NCBI RefSeq assembly: GCF_900182725.1
Contig: NZ_FXTO01000001.1
Coordinates: 1-64,000, forward strand
DNA length: 64,000 nucleotides
Reading direction: 5' to 3'
From: Thalassovita litoralis
GTDB taxonomy: Bacteria > Pseudomonadota > Alphaproteobacteria > Rhodobacterales > Rhodobacteraceae
The position numbers and the translations under genes are program-made. The notes beneath the pieces are model-generated. The model did no database searches. It was not told the DNA's origin and worked only from the letters and a program-made list of their open reading frames with translations. Below are positions 45,190-55,697 of the stretch, one piece after another (position 1 is the first letter of the stretch; every line of letters starts with the position of its first letter).

Positions 45190-45906
45190 ATGGACGACGC
45201 CCCGCTTTTTCAAAATGCCCGATACCCTACCCCCACCCGTCCGCTTTTGGGGCTGACTGTTTTGGTCGTCGAGGACAGCCGTTTCGCCAGCGAAGCGGTG
45301 CGCCTGCTGTCATTGCGATCCGGCGCCCGCATCCGCCGCGCCGACACGATCGAGGCTGCGGAACGGCATTTACAGATTTACCGCCCTTCGGTTTTGATCG
45401 TGGATATTGGCCTGCCCGATGGCGATGGCACCGATCTGATCCACACCGCCCACATGATGCGCCCCCGTATTCCCGTCATTCTGGGGACCAGCGGTGATGA
45501 CATGGCCGGGGATGCCTGCCGCGCGGCAGGGGCGGACGGATTTTTGCCCAAACCCGCCAACGCACTGGCACAGTTTCAGGAACTGATCCTATCGCACCTG
45601 CCCGAAGATCAGCGCCCAATGGGGCCGCGTATTGTGAATGATACGATTGTCCACCCGGATCGGGCGGCATTCCGCGATGATCTGGCCCATGCCACGGATT
45701 TGCTATGTGATGGGCTGGACGATGAAATGCTGGACTATGTGGCGCAATTCGTCACCGGACTGGCGCACAGCGCCGGGGACACGCCGCTGCGCACCGCAGG
45801 CGAAGCACTGACCATCGCGCGTATGCGCGGCCAATCCTGTCAATCCGCCGTGGCCCAACTGGCGGGGTTGATGCAGGCCCGCCTGTCCGCGCCCATCGCC
45901 GTGTAG
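45190..45906 (+). CDS. Response-regulator receiver protein with C-terminal helical extension
   Basis: 238 aa. Receiver domain at about 20-140 (VLVVEDSRFA, phospho-Asp in LIVDIGLPDGDG, switch Lys in FLPKPAN). The remaining 100 residues have no DNA-binding motif and look helical (MLDYVAQFVTGLAHSAGD...), possibly a Hpt-like or protein-interaction module. No kinase gene nearby; an orphan regulator. Good AGGAGG ribosome site. Confidence 0.85.
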   Translation: MDDAPLFQNARYPTPTRPLLGLTVLVVEDSRFASEAVRLLSLRSGARIRRADTIEAAERHLQIYRPSVLIVDIGLPDGDGTDLIHTAHMMRPRIPVILGTSGDDMAGDACRAAGADGFLPKPANALAQFQELILSHLPEDQRPMGPRIVNDTIVHPDRAAFRDDLAHATDLLCDGLDDEMLDYVAQFVTGLAHSAGDTPLRTAGEALTIARMRGQSCQSAVAQLAGLMQARLSAPIAV

Positions 45907-45916
45907 CCACACACTA

Positions 45917-45950
45917 GAAAACGCCGCGCATTCGGACGCGGCGTTTTCTG
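45917..45950 (+). terminator. Terminator after orphan receiver gene
   Basis: AAAACGCCGCG (45918-45928) pairs with CGCGGCGTTTT (45937-45947), followed by CTG; strong hairpin between convergent genes. Confidence 0.9.
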
Positions 45951-45972
45951 ATATATCCAACAAATGCGCGAC

Positions 45973-46692
45973 CTATCCGGCCAGCAACGGATCAGATGCC
46001 ACACGGGCCAATCGGGTCAGATCGGACAGGCTTTCTTTTTGCCGCCCATCGGCCCCGAAATTTTCAGGCGACAACCAAACCGCATAAGCCTCTTTCAGCG
46101 CGGGCCAATCCTGGTCCGTTGCCGCAAACCACGCCGTATCCCGGTTATGCCCCTTCACCACCGCCGCCTGACGGAACACCCCTTCGTAGCTTAGCCCCAA
46201 CCGCTGCGCCGCCCGGCGTGACAGTTTGTTCAGCGCGTCGCATTTCCATTCAAAGCGCCGGTAGCCCTGTGCAAAGCTCCAGTCCATCATCAGATAAAAC
46301 GCTTCGGTCGCGGCGCAGGTGTGCTGCAGTATCGGTGACAGATTGATATGGCCCAGCTCGATCGTTCCCGCCGCCGGGGTGATCCGCAGGAAACTGGCGA
46401 CACCGCCGTAACTGCGTTTTTCCTTGTCATAGATCGCATAAAACAACGGGTCCGCGCCTGCGGCGGCCTCTCTCATCCAGCGATGATATTGCGCAGCAGA
46501 CGAAAACGGCCCGTAAGGCAAATAATCCCACAGCCAGTCATGCCCTTCGACCGCGCGGAACAGCAGCGCAGCGTGGGTATCGGCATCCAACTTTTCCAGC
46601 CGGGCATAGCGCCCTTCTAATCCCTGCCCATCCGGGGCGGGGGGCGGCGTCCATCCGGGAACCGGCGCACCGATTGGTCTGCTCTCACTCAT
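45973..46692 (-). CDS. GNAT-family N-acetyltransferase (RimJ/RimL-like)
   Basis: 239 aa. Conserved features of the protein-N-terminal acetyltransferase group: GHDWLWDYLPYGPF, YGGVASFLRI, the ELGHINLSPILQHTCAATEAFYLM acetyl-CoA loop, and RFEWKCDALNKLSRRAAQRLGL. Likely modifies an amino or ribosomal-type substrate; the exact target is unknown. Convergent with the receiver gene. Confidence 0.88.
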   Translation of the reverse strand: MSESRPIGAPVPGWTPPPAPDGQGLEGRYARLEKLDADTHAALLFRAVEGHDWLWDYLPYGPFSSAAQYHRWMREAAAGADPLFYAIYDKEKRSYGGVASFLRITPAAGTIELGHINLSPILQHTCAATEAFYLMMDWSFAQGYRRFEWKCDALNKLSRRAAQRLGLSYEGVFRQAAVVKGHNRDTAWFAATDQDWPALKEAYAVWLSPENFGADGRQKESLSDLTRLARVASDPLLAG

Positions 46693-46803
46693 TGCGGTTC
46701 TCCTGCACTTACAGGGCCAAGGCTAGTGCAGGCGATGCCCCGACAAAAGCCCGGATTTCTACGGAAACCGGGCAGCAGCCGCGCAAACGGACACACCCAA
46801 GCA

Positions 46804-48036
46804 TCAAAGGATCAGGTTCGGGCGCGGCCCTAACTCCATCCCCGGAAAAATCGCCCGTTCCAATAGCGCCTTATCCAATCCGAAAAGGCCGCGCATCACC
46901 CATCCGACATAGGCACGGACATCGCGGGTCGGCAACAAATCACGCCCTTTGTACAAATCCCCCTGCGCCAGTCCCGGCCAATCGCCATAGACCTGCCCGC
47001 CCCGTAATGCCCCACCGGCCAGCACCATTGCGCCCCCGGTGCCATGATCGGTTCCCTTGGTGCCGTTTTCCCGCACGGTGCGGCCAAATTCCGTCACGGC
47101 CAACACCGCCGTCTTTGCCCATACATCGCCCAGCGTGGCCTGCAACACCAGCAGCGCATCCGACAGTTGTGCCAACGCACGCGGCAGCGCCGCCCCCTGC
47201 CCCCGATGCGTATCCCACCCCCCTATGGAAAAGGCCGCAATCCGGCTGTCCCCCCGCAGCTTTTCCCCGGTAAAGGCGGCGACCTGCCGAATGCCCCCAC
47301 CTTTGGGGTTCAACCCGGCCATGCCATCCATCATCCCCATGTCAGCCGGGGTCGCGTTCAGCCCGGCGTCCTTGTCACCGCCCAGCAACAAAGCCGCCTC
47401 GGCAAAGGCGTCGGAAAACGCGGGGTCATCATGCAGCACCAGTTCAGCCAGTCTACGCCCCTGTGGGGAAAGGGCCAGTTCGACATCCGGGGACCAGTTT
47501 GCCACCGGGGCCGCGCCATCCAGCAGCAGCATATTTTCATGCCCAATCGCATAGGCCAGATCGGGCCGCAGCCCCGGCACCGTCTGCAACATCCGGTTCA
47601 GCCAGCCATCCCGCCCGGTGGCCGCCCCCAATGCCGGGGTTCCCGCCTCTAACAGATCCTGCCCATCAAAATGGCTGCGTTTGTCCCGATACGGGGTGGA
47701 TACCGCATGGACGAACCCCAATTCCCCGGCGCGCCACATCGGCATCAATGCCTCTAAACCCGGATGAAGGGCGAAGAAGCCGTTCAAATCCTGTCCGCCC
47801 CCAGCTTCCCCACCCTTTAGCGTAGGGCGCGCGCTGGCATAGTTTGCATCCCCATACGGCTGCACCACATCCAACCCGTCCATCGCGCCGCGCAAGATAA
47901 TGACCACCAGCCGATTATCCCACGGCGCAGCAGCAAAGCTAACCGGGGTCATCAACGGGCTGGCCGCCGCCGAACACCCTATTGCCAAGGATCGGGTCAG
48001 CAGCTTGCGGCGGGTCCAGTTTGCAGTCTGGTTCAT
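46804..48036 (-). CDS. DUF1501 family Tat-exported protein
   Basis: 410 aa from the ATG at 48036. The N-terminus has a twin-arginine signal (WTRRKLLTRSLAIGCSAAASP). DUF1501 core: VVIILRGAMDGLDVVQPYGD and TEFGRTVRENGTKGTDHGTGGAM, resembling sulfatase-like folds with the GTDHGTGG motif. The function is unknown. It is paired with a DUF1800 gene 15 nt upstream, the standard two-gene unit for these families. Confidence 0.9.
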   Translation of the reverse strand: MNQTANWTRRKLLTRSLAIGCSAAASPLMTPVSFAAAPWDNRLVVIILRGAMDGLDVVQPYGDANYASARPTLKGGEAGGGQDLNGFFALHPGLEALMPMWRAGELGFVHAVSTPYRDKRSHFDGQDLLEAGTPALGAATGRDGWLNRMLQTVPGLRPDLAYAIGHENMLLLDGAAPVANWSPDVELALSPQGRRLAELVLHDDPAFSDAFAEAALLLGGDKDAGLNATPADMGMMDGMAGLNPKGGGIRQVAAFTGEKLRGDSRIAAFSIGGWDTHRGQGAALPRALAQLSDALLVLQATLGDVWAKTAVLAVTEFGRTVRENGTKGTDHGTGGAMVLAGGALRGGQVYGDWPGLAQGDLYKGRDLLPTRDVRAYVGWVMRGLFGLDKALLERAIFPGMELGPRPNLIL

Positions 48037-48051
48037 CACAACGCTTCCTTC

Positions 48052-49446
48052 CTATCGGCGCTGAAAAGCAGGGGAAATCAACACCAGCGCGATGCCTTCG
48101 TGTCGGCTTTCGGCAGCGCGGGCGGCGAATTGTACCGCCTCGGGGACATTTCCCCCAATCGCCTGTTCGACAAACATGCGCGGATCGGGCAGGTCTGGCA
48201 CCAACACCTGCGGCACCCGTAGCGCCCATTCCATGCGCGTGGCCACGCCTTGAGGGGTAATCCACATTTCATCCTGTTCCGGCCATCCATCTGGGCCTTG
48301 CGGCTCCTCCCACGGCTGCCCCATTCGGCGCAGGGGACGGATGAAGTGCTTTTTAATCCGCTGTTCCACATCGTTCGGACGGCCCCGAAACGGGTTTGGC
48401 GGCGCATTCAGCGCCCGCAAAGCAGAGGACATGAAGTCAAATGGCAGCTTCACATTGCGCCGCTCTGTCCGCCAGGCCTCGGAATGTCCCAGCATGGCGG
48501 CATATACCGCCAGCAGATCACCGCCCGTATCCAGCCACGCGGTTTCCATCGCACGGGTCAGCCCCGGATCAGGGACATCCCCCAGAAAATGTACAGCCAA
48601 CTTGCCAGACAAATGCCGCGCCGTTGCCGGGTGGCGGGCCAGATCATCCATCACCGCACGAATATCCGCGAATTGTGCCGGATCACCACCATAGCTGCGC
48701 CCCAGAACGGTTTCCGCCCCCGGTTCGGCCCATTCAGGTCGAAACACCCGCGCATGATCCGAACCGATTCCCAGCCCTGTCAGCAATTCCGCCAGTTCCC
48801 GCACATCCCGCTGCGAATACGGGGCCTCCACGCCCAGCGTATGAAGTTCCATCACCTCGCGCGCCAGATTCTCGTTCAATCCACGATTAGGCGGCATTTT
48901 TTCCCGCGCAGGGGCGTTAGGCCCTACGGAAAACTGCTGATCCAGATAATTCACCATCGCCGGGCTGGTCACAGCGGCCAGCAACAAATCGCTGAACTGC
49001 CCCGTCAGATAGGGGCGAATGAAACTGTCAGTGGTGGGGCTTGCCACGCGGCGCATCACGCCGCCTTTGCCTATGACGGTGAAATGATCCGCCCAAAACG
49101 CGGCCAACCGCTCACGAAACCCATCCGCCGTAGTGCTGCGCCGGGCCAAAGTCTGCATCATCCACACCGATTGAGCGCGCCGCGCCTCTTGCTTCACGTG
49201 GTTATAGGCTTTCCGCAATTCTTCGACATTCTGCGCGCCCCGGTTCCGGCGAAATATCTTTCCCTTTTCCTGCGCCTCGGTCATCCGCTGGCGGAACTGA
49301 TCATAGCTTTCGATCTGAAACTGATCCGCCGCGTGATCCGGCCCGGTCAACCACGCCAGCATGTCCTGTACCGAACGCGGCGCGTCCGCCACCGGCGACA
49401 GCCCCGTGCCAAAACGGGTTTCCGCAATCACTGGATCAAAGGACAT
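48052..49446 (-). CDS. DUF1800 family protein
   Basis: 464 aa from the ATG at 49446. DUF1800 features: RFGTGLSPVAD, FWADHFTV near the N-terminal half, NENLAREVMELHTLGV and a C-terminal VLISPAFQRR. No obvious signal peptide. Co-transcribed with the DUF1501 gene; the pair is likely an exported enzyme system, activity not described. Confidence 0.9.
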   Translation of the reverse strand: MSFDPVIAETRFGTGLSPVADAPRSVQDMLAWLTGPDHAADQFQIESYDQFRQRMTEAQEKGKIFRRNRGAQNVEELRKAYNHVKQEARRAQSVWMMQTLARRSTTADGFRERLAAFWADHFTVIGKGGVMRRVASPTTDSFIRPYLTGQFSDLLLAAVTSPAMVNYLDQQFSVGPNAPAREKMPPNRGLNENLAREVMELHTLGVEAPYSQRDVRELAELLTGLGIGSDHARVFRPEWAEPGAETVLGRSYGGDPAQFADIRAVMDDLARHPATARHLSGKLAVHFLGDVPDPGLTRAMETAWLDTGGDLLAVYAAMLGHSEAWRTERRNVKLPFDFMSSALRALNAPPNPFRGRPNDVEQRIKKHFIRPLRRMGQPWEEPQGPDGWPEQDEMWITPQGVATRMEWALRVPQVLVPDLPDPRMFVEQAIGGNVPEAVQFAARAAESRHEGIALVLISPAFQRR

Positions 49447-49556
49447 GTCCGGCCTCTCTTTCGCCCCCAAAACATTTCGAGGAAACGCTTCATGCGGATA
49501 AGATAGGGCATATTCCACCCGGTTTCATCTGCGTTCAGGAACCACAAACACAAAAC

Positions 49557-49590
49557 GGCAAAAGGGCGCCCGATTGGACGCCCTTTTAAA
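49557..49590 (-). terminator. Terminator of aspS (minus strand)
   Basis: AAAAGGGCG (49560-49568) pairs with CGCCCTTTT (49579-49587); on the minus strand a T run follows. Confidence 0.85.
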
Positions 49591-49610
49591 CATGCTTAGC
49601 CCTGTTTGGC

Positions 49611-51392
49611 TCAATCCTGCGGGATGATCCGCAGCGACAGTTCCATCAACTGATCGCTGGAGGCCTCGGACGGGGCGTTCATCATCAGATCCTCGGCGCG
49701 CTGGTTCATCGGGAACATGATGACCTCGCGGATGTTCGACGTGCCAGCCAGCAACATCACGATCCGGTCGATACCAGCCGCGCAACCACCGTGCGGCGGG
49801 GCACCATACTGGAACGCCTGATACAGCGCACCGAAACGGTTCTTCACCTCGGCTTCGTCATAGCCCGCGATTTCAAAGGCTTTCAGCATCACCTCGGGCT
49901 TGTGGTTACGGATCGCGCCGGACACCAGCTCATAGCCGTTACAGGCCAGATCGTACTGATAGCCCAGCACTTCCAGCGGATCGCCATTCAGCGCCTCCAG
50001 CCCACCCTGCGGCATCGAGAACGGGTTGTGTTCAAAATCAATCTCGCCGCTTTCCTCGTCCTGTTCATAGATCGGGAAATCGACGATCCAGGCGAATGCG
50101 AAACGGTCCTGATCGGTCAAGCCCAGTTCCTCGCCGATCACATCACGCGCCTTGCCTGCAACCTTCTCAAAGGCTTTCGGCTTACCGCCAAGGAAGAACG
50201 CAGCATCGCCCACGCCCAGCCCCAATTGCTGACGGATCGCTTCGGTCCGTTCCGGGCCGATGTTTTTCGCCAGCGGACCAGCGGCTTCCATACCCTGCCC
50301 CTGATCACGCCAGAAGATATAGCCCATACCCGGCAGGCCCTCTTTCTGGGCAAAGGCGTTCATGCGGTCGCAGAATTTGCGGCTACCGCCCGTCGGTGCG
50401 GGAATGGCGCGGATTTCTGTGCCTTCCTGTTCCAGCAGCTTGGCAAAGATCGCAAAACCGGACCCGGCAAAATGTTCGCTGACCACCTGCATCTTGATCG
50501 GGTTGCGCAGGTCGGGCTTGTCGGTGCCATACCACAGCGCCGCGTCTTTATAGGAAATCTGCGGCCACTCGGCGGGATTGTCCACCTTTTTGCCGCCGCC
50601 GAATTCCTCGAACACACCGGCCAGAACGGGGCTGATCGTGTCGAAAACGTCCTGTTGTTCAACAAAGGACATTTCTAGGTCAAGCTGATAGAAATCGGTG
50701 GGCGAACGGTCCGCGCGCGGGTCTTCATCACGGAAACACGGCGCAATCTGGAAATACTTGTCGAAGCCCGACATCATGATCAACTGCTTGAACTGCTGCG
50801 GGGCCTGCGGCAGCGCATAGAACTTGCCCGGATGCAGACGCGACGGCACCAGAAAATCACGCGCGCCTTCGGGGCTGGATGCGGTGATGATCGGGGTCTG
50901 GTATTCGCGGAACCCTTTATCCCACATGCGGCGGCGCATCGAGGCCACAACATCCGACCGCAGCGTCATGCTGCGCTGCATGTTTTCGCGGCGCAGGTCC
51001 AGATAGCGATACCGCAGGCGGGTTTCCTCGGGGTATTCCTGATCGCCGAACACCATCAGCGGCAATTCCTTGGCCGCGCCCAGCACCTCGATCCCGCGCA
51101 CGAAAACTTCGATCTCGCCGGTCGGCAGTTTGGGGTTCACCAGATCGTCAGCGCGGGCCTTCACCTCGCCATCGATGCGGATACACCATTCGCTGCGCAC
51201 TTTCTCGACCTCGGCAAAGGCGGCCGAGTCGGGATCGCACAACACCTGCGTCACGCCGTAATGGTCGCGCAGGTCGATAAACAGGATGCCGCCGTGGTCG
51301 CGCACCCGATGGACCCAGCCCGACAGGCGGACGGTCTGGCCGACATTGTCCTTGTTCAGGTCTGCGCAGGTGTGGCTGCGATATGCGTGCAT
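49611..51392 (-). CDS. aspS: Aspartyl-tRNA synthetase
   Basis: 593 aa from the ATG at 51392. N-terminal OB fold ([27 protein letters not shown]), class II motifs 2 ([24 protein letters not shown]) and 3 ([11 protein letters not shown]), plus the bacterial GAD insertion domain. The enzyme probably charges tRNA-Asp and, in organisms using the transamidation route, tRNA-Asn. Divergent from carB across 365 bp. Confidence 0.96.
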   Translation of the reverse strand: MHAYRSHTCADLNKDNVGQTVRLSGWVHRVRDHGGILFIDLRDHYGVTQVLCDPDSAAFAEVEKVRSEWCIRIDGEVKARADDLVNPKLPTGEIEVFVRGIEVLGAAKELPLMVFGDQEYPEETRLRYRYLDLRRENMQRSMTLRSDVVASMRRRMWDKGFREYQTPIITASSPEGARDFLVPSRLHPGKFYALPQAPQQFKQLIMMSGFDKYFQIAPCFRDEDPRADRSPTDFYQLDLEMSFVEQQDVFDTISPVLAGVFEEFGGGKKVDNPAEWPQISYKDAALWYGTDKPDLRNPIKMQVVSEHFAGSGFAIFAKLLEQEGTEIRAIPAPTGGSRKFCDRMNAFAQKEGLPGMGYIFWRDQGQGMEAAGPLAKNIGPERTEAIRQQLGLGVGDAAFFLGGKPKAFEKVAGKARDVIGEELGLTDQDRFAFAWIVDFPIYEQDEESGEIDFEHNPFSMPQGGLEALNGDPLEVLGYQYDLACNGYELVSGAIRNHKPEVMLKAFEIAGYDEAEVKNRFGALYQAFQYGAPPHGGCAAGIDRIVMLLAGTSNIREVIMFPMNQRAEDLMMNAPSEASSDQLMELSLRIIPQD

Positions 51393-51757
51393 GATATGCT
51401 CCCTTTCACGGGCCGGAGGTTCAGCCGGAATTTCAGATTTGCGCCGATACACCTTGCCGCGCCCCGAAAGTCAAGGTGAACCCATCGAATGCCCCTAAAA
51501 CACCGCTGATTTTGCCCTGACAGCAAGAGCAGAACCGCGCTTTTCATCTTGCTCCAAATACTCGCGCCGCAGGCATCCGGGCCTTCGGCTGGCGTGATCG
51601 TCGGTGTCTGACGCAACAGCCAAACCCAGAACTGATGTGGAACTGGTCCGCAAGGGGTTGCGCATGGCCGATCCATGACTATAACCCACGACAATTTGCG
51701 CGGGGTGAGTCACACCCCTGCCCGATGCTGCCCAACGCCCAGACACAGAGGTCCGCC
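51393..51757. other. aspS-carB divergent intergenic region
   Basis: 365 bp with no supported gene. It contains copy B of the dispersed repeat (51541-51578) and both promoters. I could not identify a riboswitch or attenuator for carB. Confidence 0.5.
51541..51578. repeat. Dispersed repeat, copy B
   Basis: Matches copy A (41702-41739) at 33 of 38 positions, core TTTTCATCTTGCTCCAAATA with one difference. Intergenic, between divergent genes. Confidence 0.7.
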
Positions 51758-54700
51758 ATGCCTAAAAGAACCGATATCTCCTCCATCATGATCATCGGCG
51801 CGGGGCCAATTGTCATTGGGCAAGCCTGCGAATTCGACTATTCCGGCGCACAAGCCTGTAAGGCGCTGCGCGAGGAAGGGTATCGGGTTATTCTGGTCAA
51901 CTCGAATCCGGCCACGATCATGACCGATCCGGGACTGGCCGATGCCACCTATATCGAACCGATCACCCCCGAAACCGTAGCCAAGATCATCGAAAAAGAA
52001 CGCCCCGATGCGCTGCTGCCCACGATGGGCGGCCAGACCGGGCTGAACACCTCGCTGGCGCTGGCCGATATGGGCGTGCTGGAAAAATTCGGCGTGGAAC
52101 TGATCGGTGCGAACCGCGAAGCCATTGAAATGGCCGAAGACCGGAAACTGTTCCGCGAAGCGATGGATCGCATCGGGCTGGAAAACCCCAAGGCCACCAT
52201 CGTGTCCTCGCCCAAGGTTGATGGCAAATACGACATCAAGGCCGGTGTCGCGCTGGCAATGGACGCGCTGGAAGAAATCGGCCTGCCCGCCATTATCCGC
52301 CCTGCCTTTACGCTGGGTGGCACCGGCGGCGGCGTCGCCTATAACCGGGACGATTACGAACATTTCTGCCGCTCCGGTCTGGAAGCCTCGCCGGTCAGCC
52401 AGATTTTGGTGGATGAATCGCTGCTGGGCTGGAAAGAATATGAAATGGAGGTTGTCCGCGACAAAGCCGACAATGCCATTATCGTCTGCTCTATCGAAAA
52501 CGTGGACCCGATGGGCGTTCACACCGGCGATTCCATCACCGTTGCCCCCGCGCTGACCCTGACCGACAAAGAATACCAGATCATGCGGAACGGCTCGATC
52601 GCTGTGCTGCGTGAAATCGGTGTGGAAACCGGCGGGTCCAACGTGCAATGGGCCATCAACCCCGCCGATGGCCGTATGGTCGTGATCGAAATGAACCCCC
52701 GCGTTTCGCGGTCGTCGGCGCTGGCGTCGAAAGCCACGGGTTTCCCGATTGCGAAAATCGCGGCCAAACTGGCGGTCGGCTATACGCTGGACGAGCTGGA
52801 CAACGACATCACCAAAGTCACGCCCGCATCGTTCGAGCCGACCATTGACTATGTCGTCACCAAGATCCCGAAATTCGCGTTCGAAAAATTCCCCGGCTCT
52901 GAACCCTACCTGACCACCGCCATGAAATCCGTGGGCGAGGCAATGGCCATTGGCCGGACCATCCATGAATCGCTGCAAAAGGCACTCGCGTCGATGGAAT
53001 CGGGCCTGACTGGGTTCGACGAGGTGGACATCCCCGGCGCACCGGATAAGGCGGCGGTGATCAAGGCGATCTCGAAAACCACGCCGGACCGGATGCGCAC
53101 CATCGCGCAGGCCATGCGCCACGGCCTGACGGATGACGAAATCCACGCCACCACCATGTTCGACCCGTGGTTCCTGGCCCGTATCCGGGAAATCGTCGAC
53201 GCCGAAGAAGACATTCGCAAAAACGGCCTGCCCGTCACCGAGGACGGATTGCGCAAGCTGAAAATGATGGGCTTCACCGATGCCCGTCTGGGCAAGCTGA
53301 CAGGCCGGACCGAAGCAAACGTGCGCCGCGCCCGTCAGAATTTGGGTGTCACCGCCGTGTTCAAACGCATCGACACCTGCGCCGCCGAATTCGAGGCGCA
53401 AACCCCCTATATGTATTCCACCTACGAAGCCCCGATGATGGGCGAGGTCGAATGCGAGGCCCGCCCCAGCGACAAGAAGAAAGTCGTCATTCTGGGCGGT
53501 GGTCCAAACCGGATCGGTCAGGGGATCGAATTTGACTATTGCTGCTGTCACGCCTGTTTCGCGCTGACCGACGCTGGTTATGAAACCATCATGGTCAACT
53601 GCAACCCCGAAACCGTGTCGACCGACTACGACACCTCGGACCGTCTGTATTTTGAACCGCTGACCTTTGAACACGTCATGGAAATCCTGCGCGTGGAAAA
53701 AGAAAACGGCACCTTGCATGGCGTGATCGTACAATTCGGCGGCCAGACCCCGCTGAAGCTGGCGAATGCCCTGTTCGAGGAAGGCATCCCGATCCTTGGC
53801 ACCACCCCGGACGCAATTGATTTGGCCGAAGACCGCGAGCGTTTCCAGCAGCTTGTCAACAAGCTAGAACTGAAGCAGCCGCATAATGGCATCGCATCCA
53901 CCGACGCACAGGCCTTGGCGATTGCCGAAGACATCGGGTTCCCGCTGGTGATCCGTCCGTCCTATGTTCTGGGCGGTCGCGCAATGGAAATCGTACGCGA
54001 CATGGCGCAACTGGAACGCTACATCGCCGAAGCGGTGGTCGTATCCGGTGACAGCCCGGTTCTGCTGGACAGCTATCTGTCCGGTGCAATCGAATGTGAT
54101 GTGGACGCGCTGTCGGATGGCAAAACCGTTCATGTTGCCGGGATCATGCAGCACATCGAAGAAGCGGGCGTTCACTCGGGTGACTCGGCCTGTTCGCTGC
54201 CGCCCTATTCGCTGCCGCAGGACATCATTGACGAAATCAAACGCCAGACCGAAGCCTTGGCGCTTGCGCTGGGTGTTGTGGGCCTGATGAACGTGCAATT
54301 CGCGGTCAAAGATGGCGATATTTACCTGATCGAGGTAAACCCCCGCGCATCCCGCACCGTGCCTTTTGTCGCCAAAGCCACCGACAGCGCCATTGCGTCC
54401 ATCGCGGCGCGCCTGATGGCGGGTGAACCGATGGAAAACTTCCCCTTCCGCGGCGAATATCCCAAAGGCGCAAAACCCGGCACGCAGCCGATGGCAGACC
54501 CGATGACGCTGGCCGATCCGAATATGCCTTGGTTCTCGGTCAAAGAAGCGGTTCTGCCCTTCGCCCGTTTCCCCGGCGTCGATACGATCCTTGGCCCGGA
54601 AATGCGCTCCACCGGCGAGGTCATGGGCTGGGATGTTTCCTTCCCGATGGCTTTCCTGAAAGCGCAGCTTGGCGCCGGAACCCATCTGCCGACCGAAGGC

Positions 54701-55084
54701 AAAGTGTTCCTGTCGATCAAGGACGCCGACAAGACCGCCGCGATGGCCGAAGCCGCGCAAACCCTGATCGAACTGGGCTTTGAACTGGTGGCGACCCGTG
54801 GCACGGCAACTTGGTTGAAAGAGAACGATCTGGCCTGTGAATTGGTAAACAAGGTCTACGAAGGCCGCCCGAATATCGTGGACATGTTGAAAGATGGCGC
54901 AATCAAGCTGGTCCTGAACACCACCGAAGGCGCGCAATCGGTACAGGACAGCCGCGCCATCCGTTCGGTCGCGCTGTATGACAAGATCCCGTATTTCACC
55001 ACCGCAGCGGGCGCACAGGCCGCCGCGCAAGCGATGAAAGCCCGCGCTCAGGGCGATTTCGGGGTCATGGCGCTGCAAGGCTAA
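51758..55084 (+). CDS. carB: Carbamoyl-phosphate synthase, large subunit
   Basis: 1108 aa from the ATG at 51758. Two tandem ATP-grasp halves: first [21 protein letters not shown] (Rossmann start) and [10 protein letters not shown], second [21 protein letters not shown] and the C-terminal MGS-like allosteric domain (about 970-1108). Makes carbamoyl phosphate for pyrimidine and arginine synthesis. carA is not in the window. The first residue of the conserved N-terminus ([11 protein letters not shown]) fixes the start; upstream in-frame codons are rejected. Confidence 0.97.
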   Translation: MPKRTDISSIMIIGAGPIVIGQACEFDYSGAQACKALREEGYRVILVNSNPATIMTDPGLADATYIEPITPETVAKIIEKERPDALLPTMGGQTGLNTSLALADMGVLEKFGVELIGANREAIEMAEDRKLFREAMDRIGLENPKATIVSSPKVDGKYDIKAGVALAMDALEEIGLPAIIRPAFTLGGTGGGVAYNRDDYEHFCRSGLEASPVSQILVDESLLGWKEYEMEVVRDKADNAIIVCSIENVDPMGVHTGDSITVAPALTLTDKEYQIMRNGSIAVLREIGVETGGSNVQWAINPADGRMVVIEMNPRVSRSSALASKATGFPIAKIAAKLAVGYTLDELDNDITKVTPASFEPTIDYVVTKIPKFAFEKFPGSEPYLTTAMKSVGEAMAIGRTIHESLQKALASMESGLTGFDEVDIPGAPDKAAVIKAISKTTPDRMRTIAQAMRHGLTDDEIHATTMFDPWFLARIREIVDAEEDIRKNGLPVTEDGLRKLKMMGFTDARLGKLTGRTEANVRRARQNLGVTAVFKRIDTCAAEFEAQTPYMYSTYEAPMMGEVECEARPSDKKKVVILGGGPNRIGQGIEFDYCCCHACFALTDAGYETIMVNCNPETVSTDYDTSDRLYFEPLTFEHVMEILRVEKENGTLHGVIVQFGGQTPLKLANALFEEGIPILGTTPDAIDLAEDRERFQQLVNKLELKQPHNGIASTDAQALAIAEDIGFPLVIRPSYVLGGRAMEIVRDMAQLERYIAEAVVVSGDSPVLLDSYLSGAIECDVDALSDGKTVHVAGIMQHIEEAGVHSGDSACSLPPYSLPQDIIDEIKRQTEALALALGVVGLMNVQFAVKDGDIYLIEVNPRASRTVPFVAKATDSAIASIAARLMAGEPMENFPFRGEYPKGAKPGTQPMADPMTLADPNMPWFSVKEAVLPFARFPGVDTILGPEMRSTGEVMGWDVSFPMAFLKAQLGAGTHLPTEGKVFLSIKDADKTAAMAEAAQTLIELGFELVATRGTATWLKENDLACELVNKVYEGRPNIVDMLKDGAIKLVLNTTEGAQSVQDSRAIRSVALYDKIPYFTTAAGAQAAAQAMKARAQGDFGVMALQG

Positions 55085-55506
55085 TCGCCAAGTGATAAAA
55101 AATCCCGGCCAGTCCATGCCTGTGCGCTTGGGCTGGCCGTTTTCATTTTTGGCGAATGCCCTTGGGTGCGAACGCGTACAGAATCGGAACAGCTTTGCCC
55201 GCCTTACCGCGAATCATGGGGCAGGCCGAAAAGCATTTAAATTCACTTAAAAAGTGATCCAATAATCAAACATCTCCTAAAAATTGCAATTCCGACTTCA
55301 CAAACCACCCAATCGGCATTTTTCCGCAACGCAGCGAAGCTTCTCTTCCGCAGGCAAAAAGATAGATTATAGTCTGTTTTCAATCATTTAGGATGCAGGC
55401 AAACACCCACACCACCACAGACTGTAAGTATTAACAGGCTCCGAATGCGATGCTTGTCACACATTTGACACGACAAACGATCAAAAGATGAACTATACTT
55501 TTGTAT
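55085..55506. other. AT-rich intergenic region after carB
   Basis: About 420 bp without a supported gene, markedly more AT-rich than its neighbours at 55240-55500. Contains an inverted repeat TCACTT-AAA-AAGTGA (55243-55257) and a promoter-like arrangement near the end: TTGACA at 55465-55470 and TATACT at 55494-55499, just ahead of the structured RNA. Confidence 0.5.
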
Positions 55507-55695
55507 ATGGGGCCGTACATCGACGTCAGATCCCCAACCGACGTCGATGGGGAGGGTTAAATTTAACCCGCTCTGGCCCCTGACAGGTGAAGTAACGTTG
55601 TCCTATGTCCCATACTATATGGGCAACGCTGAATTTCATAAGTCATTTCAGACCAGAACGGGGTCCTCCGCTATGCGGGGGCCCCTTATTTCTTG
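55507..55695 (+). ncRNA. Candidate structured small RNA
   Basis: The predicted RNA starts about 8-10 nt after a TATACT -10 element (55494-55499). GGGGCC (55509-55514) pairs with GGCCCC (55575-55580), enclosing CATCGACGTC/GACGTCGATG (55518-55527 with 55540-55549, 10 bp) and the 16-nt palindrome GGGTTAAATTTAACCC (55554-55569). Then a CCCATA-CTA-TATGGG hairpin (about 55616-55630), and finally a GC-rich hairpin ending in TTATTTCTT (about 55657-55695), a plus-strand intrinsic terminator. No coding frame is supported. Unknown family. Confidence 0.6.
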
Positions 55696-55697
55696 GA
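55655..55697 (+). terminator. Intrinsic terminator closing the structured RNA
   Basis: GGGGTCCTCCGC pairs with GCGGGGGCCCC (one bulged T), followed by TTATTTCTT. The minus strand lacks a T run, so it terminates plus-strand transcription, where no protein gene exists. Confidence 0.75.

Noticed and set aside
51710-53734. Very long open frame (over 670 codons) antisense to carB
   Set aside because: Opposite strand of a conserved enzyme; Gly/His/Arg-rich low-complexity product, no domain.
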